Below, one piece after another: positions 63,548 to 64,000 of a DNA stretch of 64,000 nt; positions within the stretch are counted from its first letter, which is position 1; every line of letters starts with the position of its first letter. Made by a program: the position numbers and the translations under genes. Below the pieces are notes generated by a model. It was not told the DNA's origin. It did not search any database and was given only the letters and a program-made list of their open reading frames with translations. Origin of the DNA: Paraburkholderia sp. BL10I2N1 (lineage in GTDB: Bacteria > Pseudomonadota > Gammaproteobacteria > Burkholderiales > Burkholderiaceae); NCBI RefSeq assembly GCF_004361815.1, contig NZ_SNWA01000001.1, forward strand, positions 992,001 to 1,056,000, read 5' to 3'.

Positions 63548-64000
63548 ATGGAAAATGTCGCTACGCTGTTGCGGGCCTCACCGCTGCCAGCGCTCGAAGC
63601 GCGGATTCTGCTTGCGCACGTGCTCGGCTGGCGGCGCACGGAGTTGATCACGCGTAGCGATGAGCCGCTCGATGCGGCGCTGGTGGCGCGCTATCAGGAG
63701 CTGGAGGCGCGCCGTGTGGCGGGCGAGCCAGTCGCACAACTGGTTGGGGTGCGGGAGTTTTTCGGACTGGATTTCGAAGTCACGCCCGATGTGCTGATTC
63801 CGCGCCCGGATACCGAACTGCTGGTCGAAACGACACTGGATGCGCTGGACGGCCTGAAGCGGCCGTGCGTGCTCGATCTAGGCACCGGAACCGGCGCTAT
63901 TGCCATCGCGATTGCCGACGCGCGACCTGACGCGCAGGTGTGGGCCGTGGACTGTTCGCCGGAAGCACTGAAGGTAGCCACCCGTAACGCCATGCGCCTG
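63548..64000 (+). CDS. prmC: Release factor glutamine methyltransferase PrmC (N-terminal part, cut by window edge)
   Basis: SAM-dependent enzyme that methylates the glutamine of the GGQ motif in release factors. 151 codons are inside the window. An N-terminal helical domain is followed by REFFGLDFEVTPDVLIPRPDTELLVE (the family hallmark PRPDTE) and the SAM motif VLDLGTGTGAIAIA. The catalytic NPPY motif lies beyond the edge. It is coupled to its substrate gene prfA. Confidence 0.95.
   Translation, partial: MENVATLLRASPLPALEARILLAHVLGWRRTELITRSDEPLDAALVARYQELEARRVAGEPVAQLVGVREFFGLDFEVTPDVLIPRPDTELLVETTLDALDGLKRPCVLDLGTGTGAIAIAIADARPDAQVWAVDCSPEALKVATRNAMRL

Overview
The window looks like chromosome 1 of a Burkholderiaceae betaproteobacterium, most likely Paraburkholderia or a close relative. 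I infer this from the high GC content and codon use, the dcw cell-wall cluster followed by coq7 and a Gram-negative porin, the 16S-Ile-Ala-23S-5S rRNA operon, a paaN-type phenylacetate cluster, and the gph-trpE / trpGDC order. No database search was possible, so genus-level placement is inference.

Layout. 1-8413 (minus strand): the division and cell-wall cluster mraZ-rsmH-ftsL-ftsI-murE-murF-mraY-murD, with murD running off the left edge. Four successive gene junctions are 4-nt ATGA overlaps. A clear sigma70-type promoter overlaps four 10-bp MraZ-box repeats. 8668-16348: coq7, a porin with its own terminator, fadD, a lone molybdopterin oxidoreductase and an M20 amidohydrolase. 16523-22241 (minus): a complete rRNA operon with promoter, boxA-like sites, tRNA-Ile(GAT), tRNA-Ala(TGC) and a terminator hairpin. 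22395-28989: phenylacetate catabolism, with an enoyl-CoA hydratase divergent from paaN-paaJ-paaG-paaI-paaK, a TetR-type palindrome between the two units and a 32-nt palindrome directly after paaN. 29101-32423: mltA, a 51-aa membrane micro-protein, apaG, rpe and gph.

32363-42972: tryptophan biosynthesis. trpE has a 24-codon leader peptide with three Trp codons and an attenuator-like terminator. trpE is separated from trpG-trpD-trpC by about 4.7 kb holding, on the opposite strand, a serC-like aminotransferase and a TPR/ATP-grasp gene. The latter is split by a 1390-bp IS3-type insertion sequence flanked by a 14-bp direct repeat. Removing the insertion plus one repeat restores an exact 483-codon frame. 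A CYTH-domain protein and ung follow trpC.

43133-49230: azoR, an M61 peptidase, dsbC, a UbiH-type hydroxylase and ychF. 49489-53909: the ugpBAEC glycerol-3-phosphate importer with a possible Pho box. 54086-60066: ettA, a DUF748-like gene that appears internally deleted and frame-shifted, a HAD phosphatase/isochorismatase pair, a long-form aminopeptidase P and a small membrane protein. 60259-60943: an OmpR-type response regulator split by a frame change. 61047-64000: hemA-prfA-prmC, with prmC running off the right edge.

Most of the window is housekeeping. The parts that deserve attention are the interrupted serC/ATP-grasp unit inside the trp locus, candidate leader peptides before both trpE and trpG, the paaN-paaJ palindrome, and the two damaged genes (DUF748-like and response regulator).
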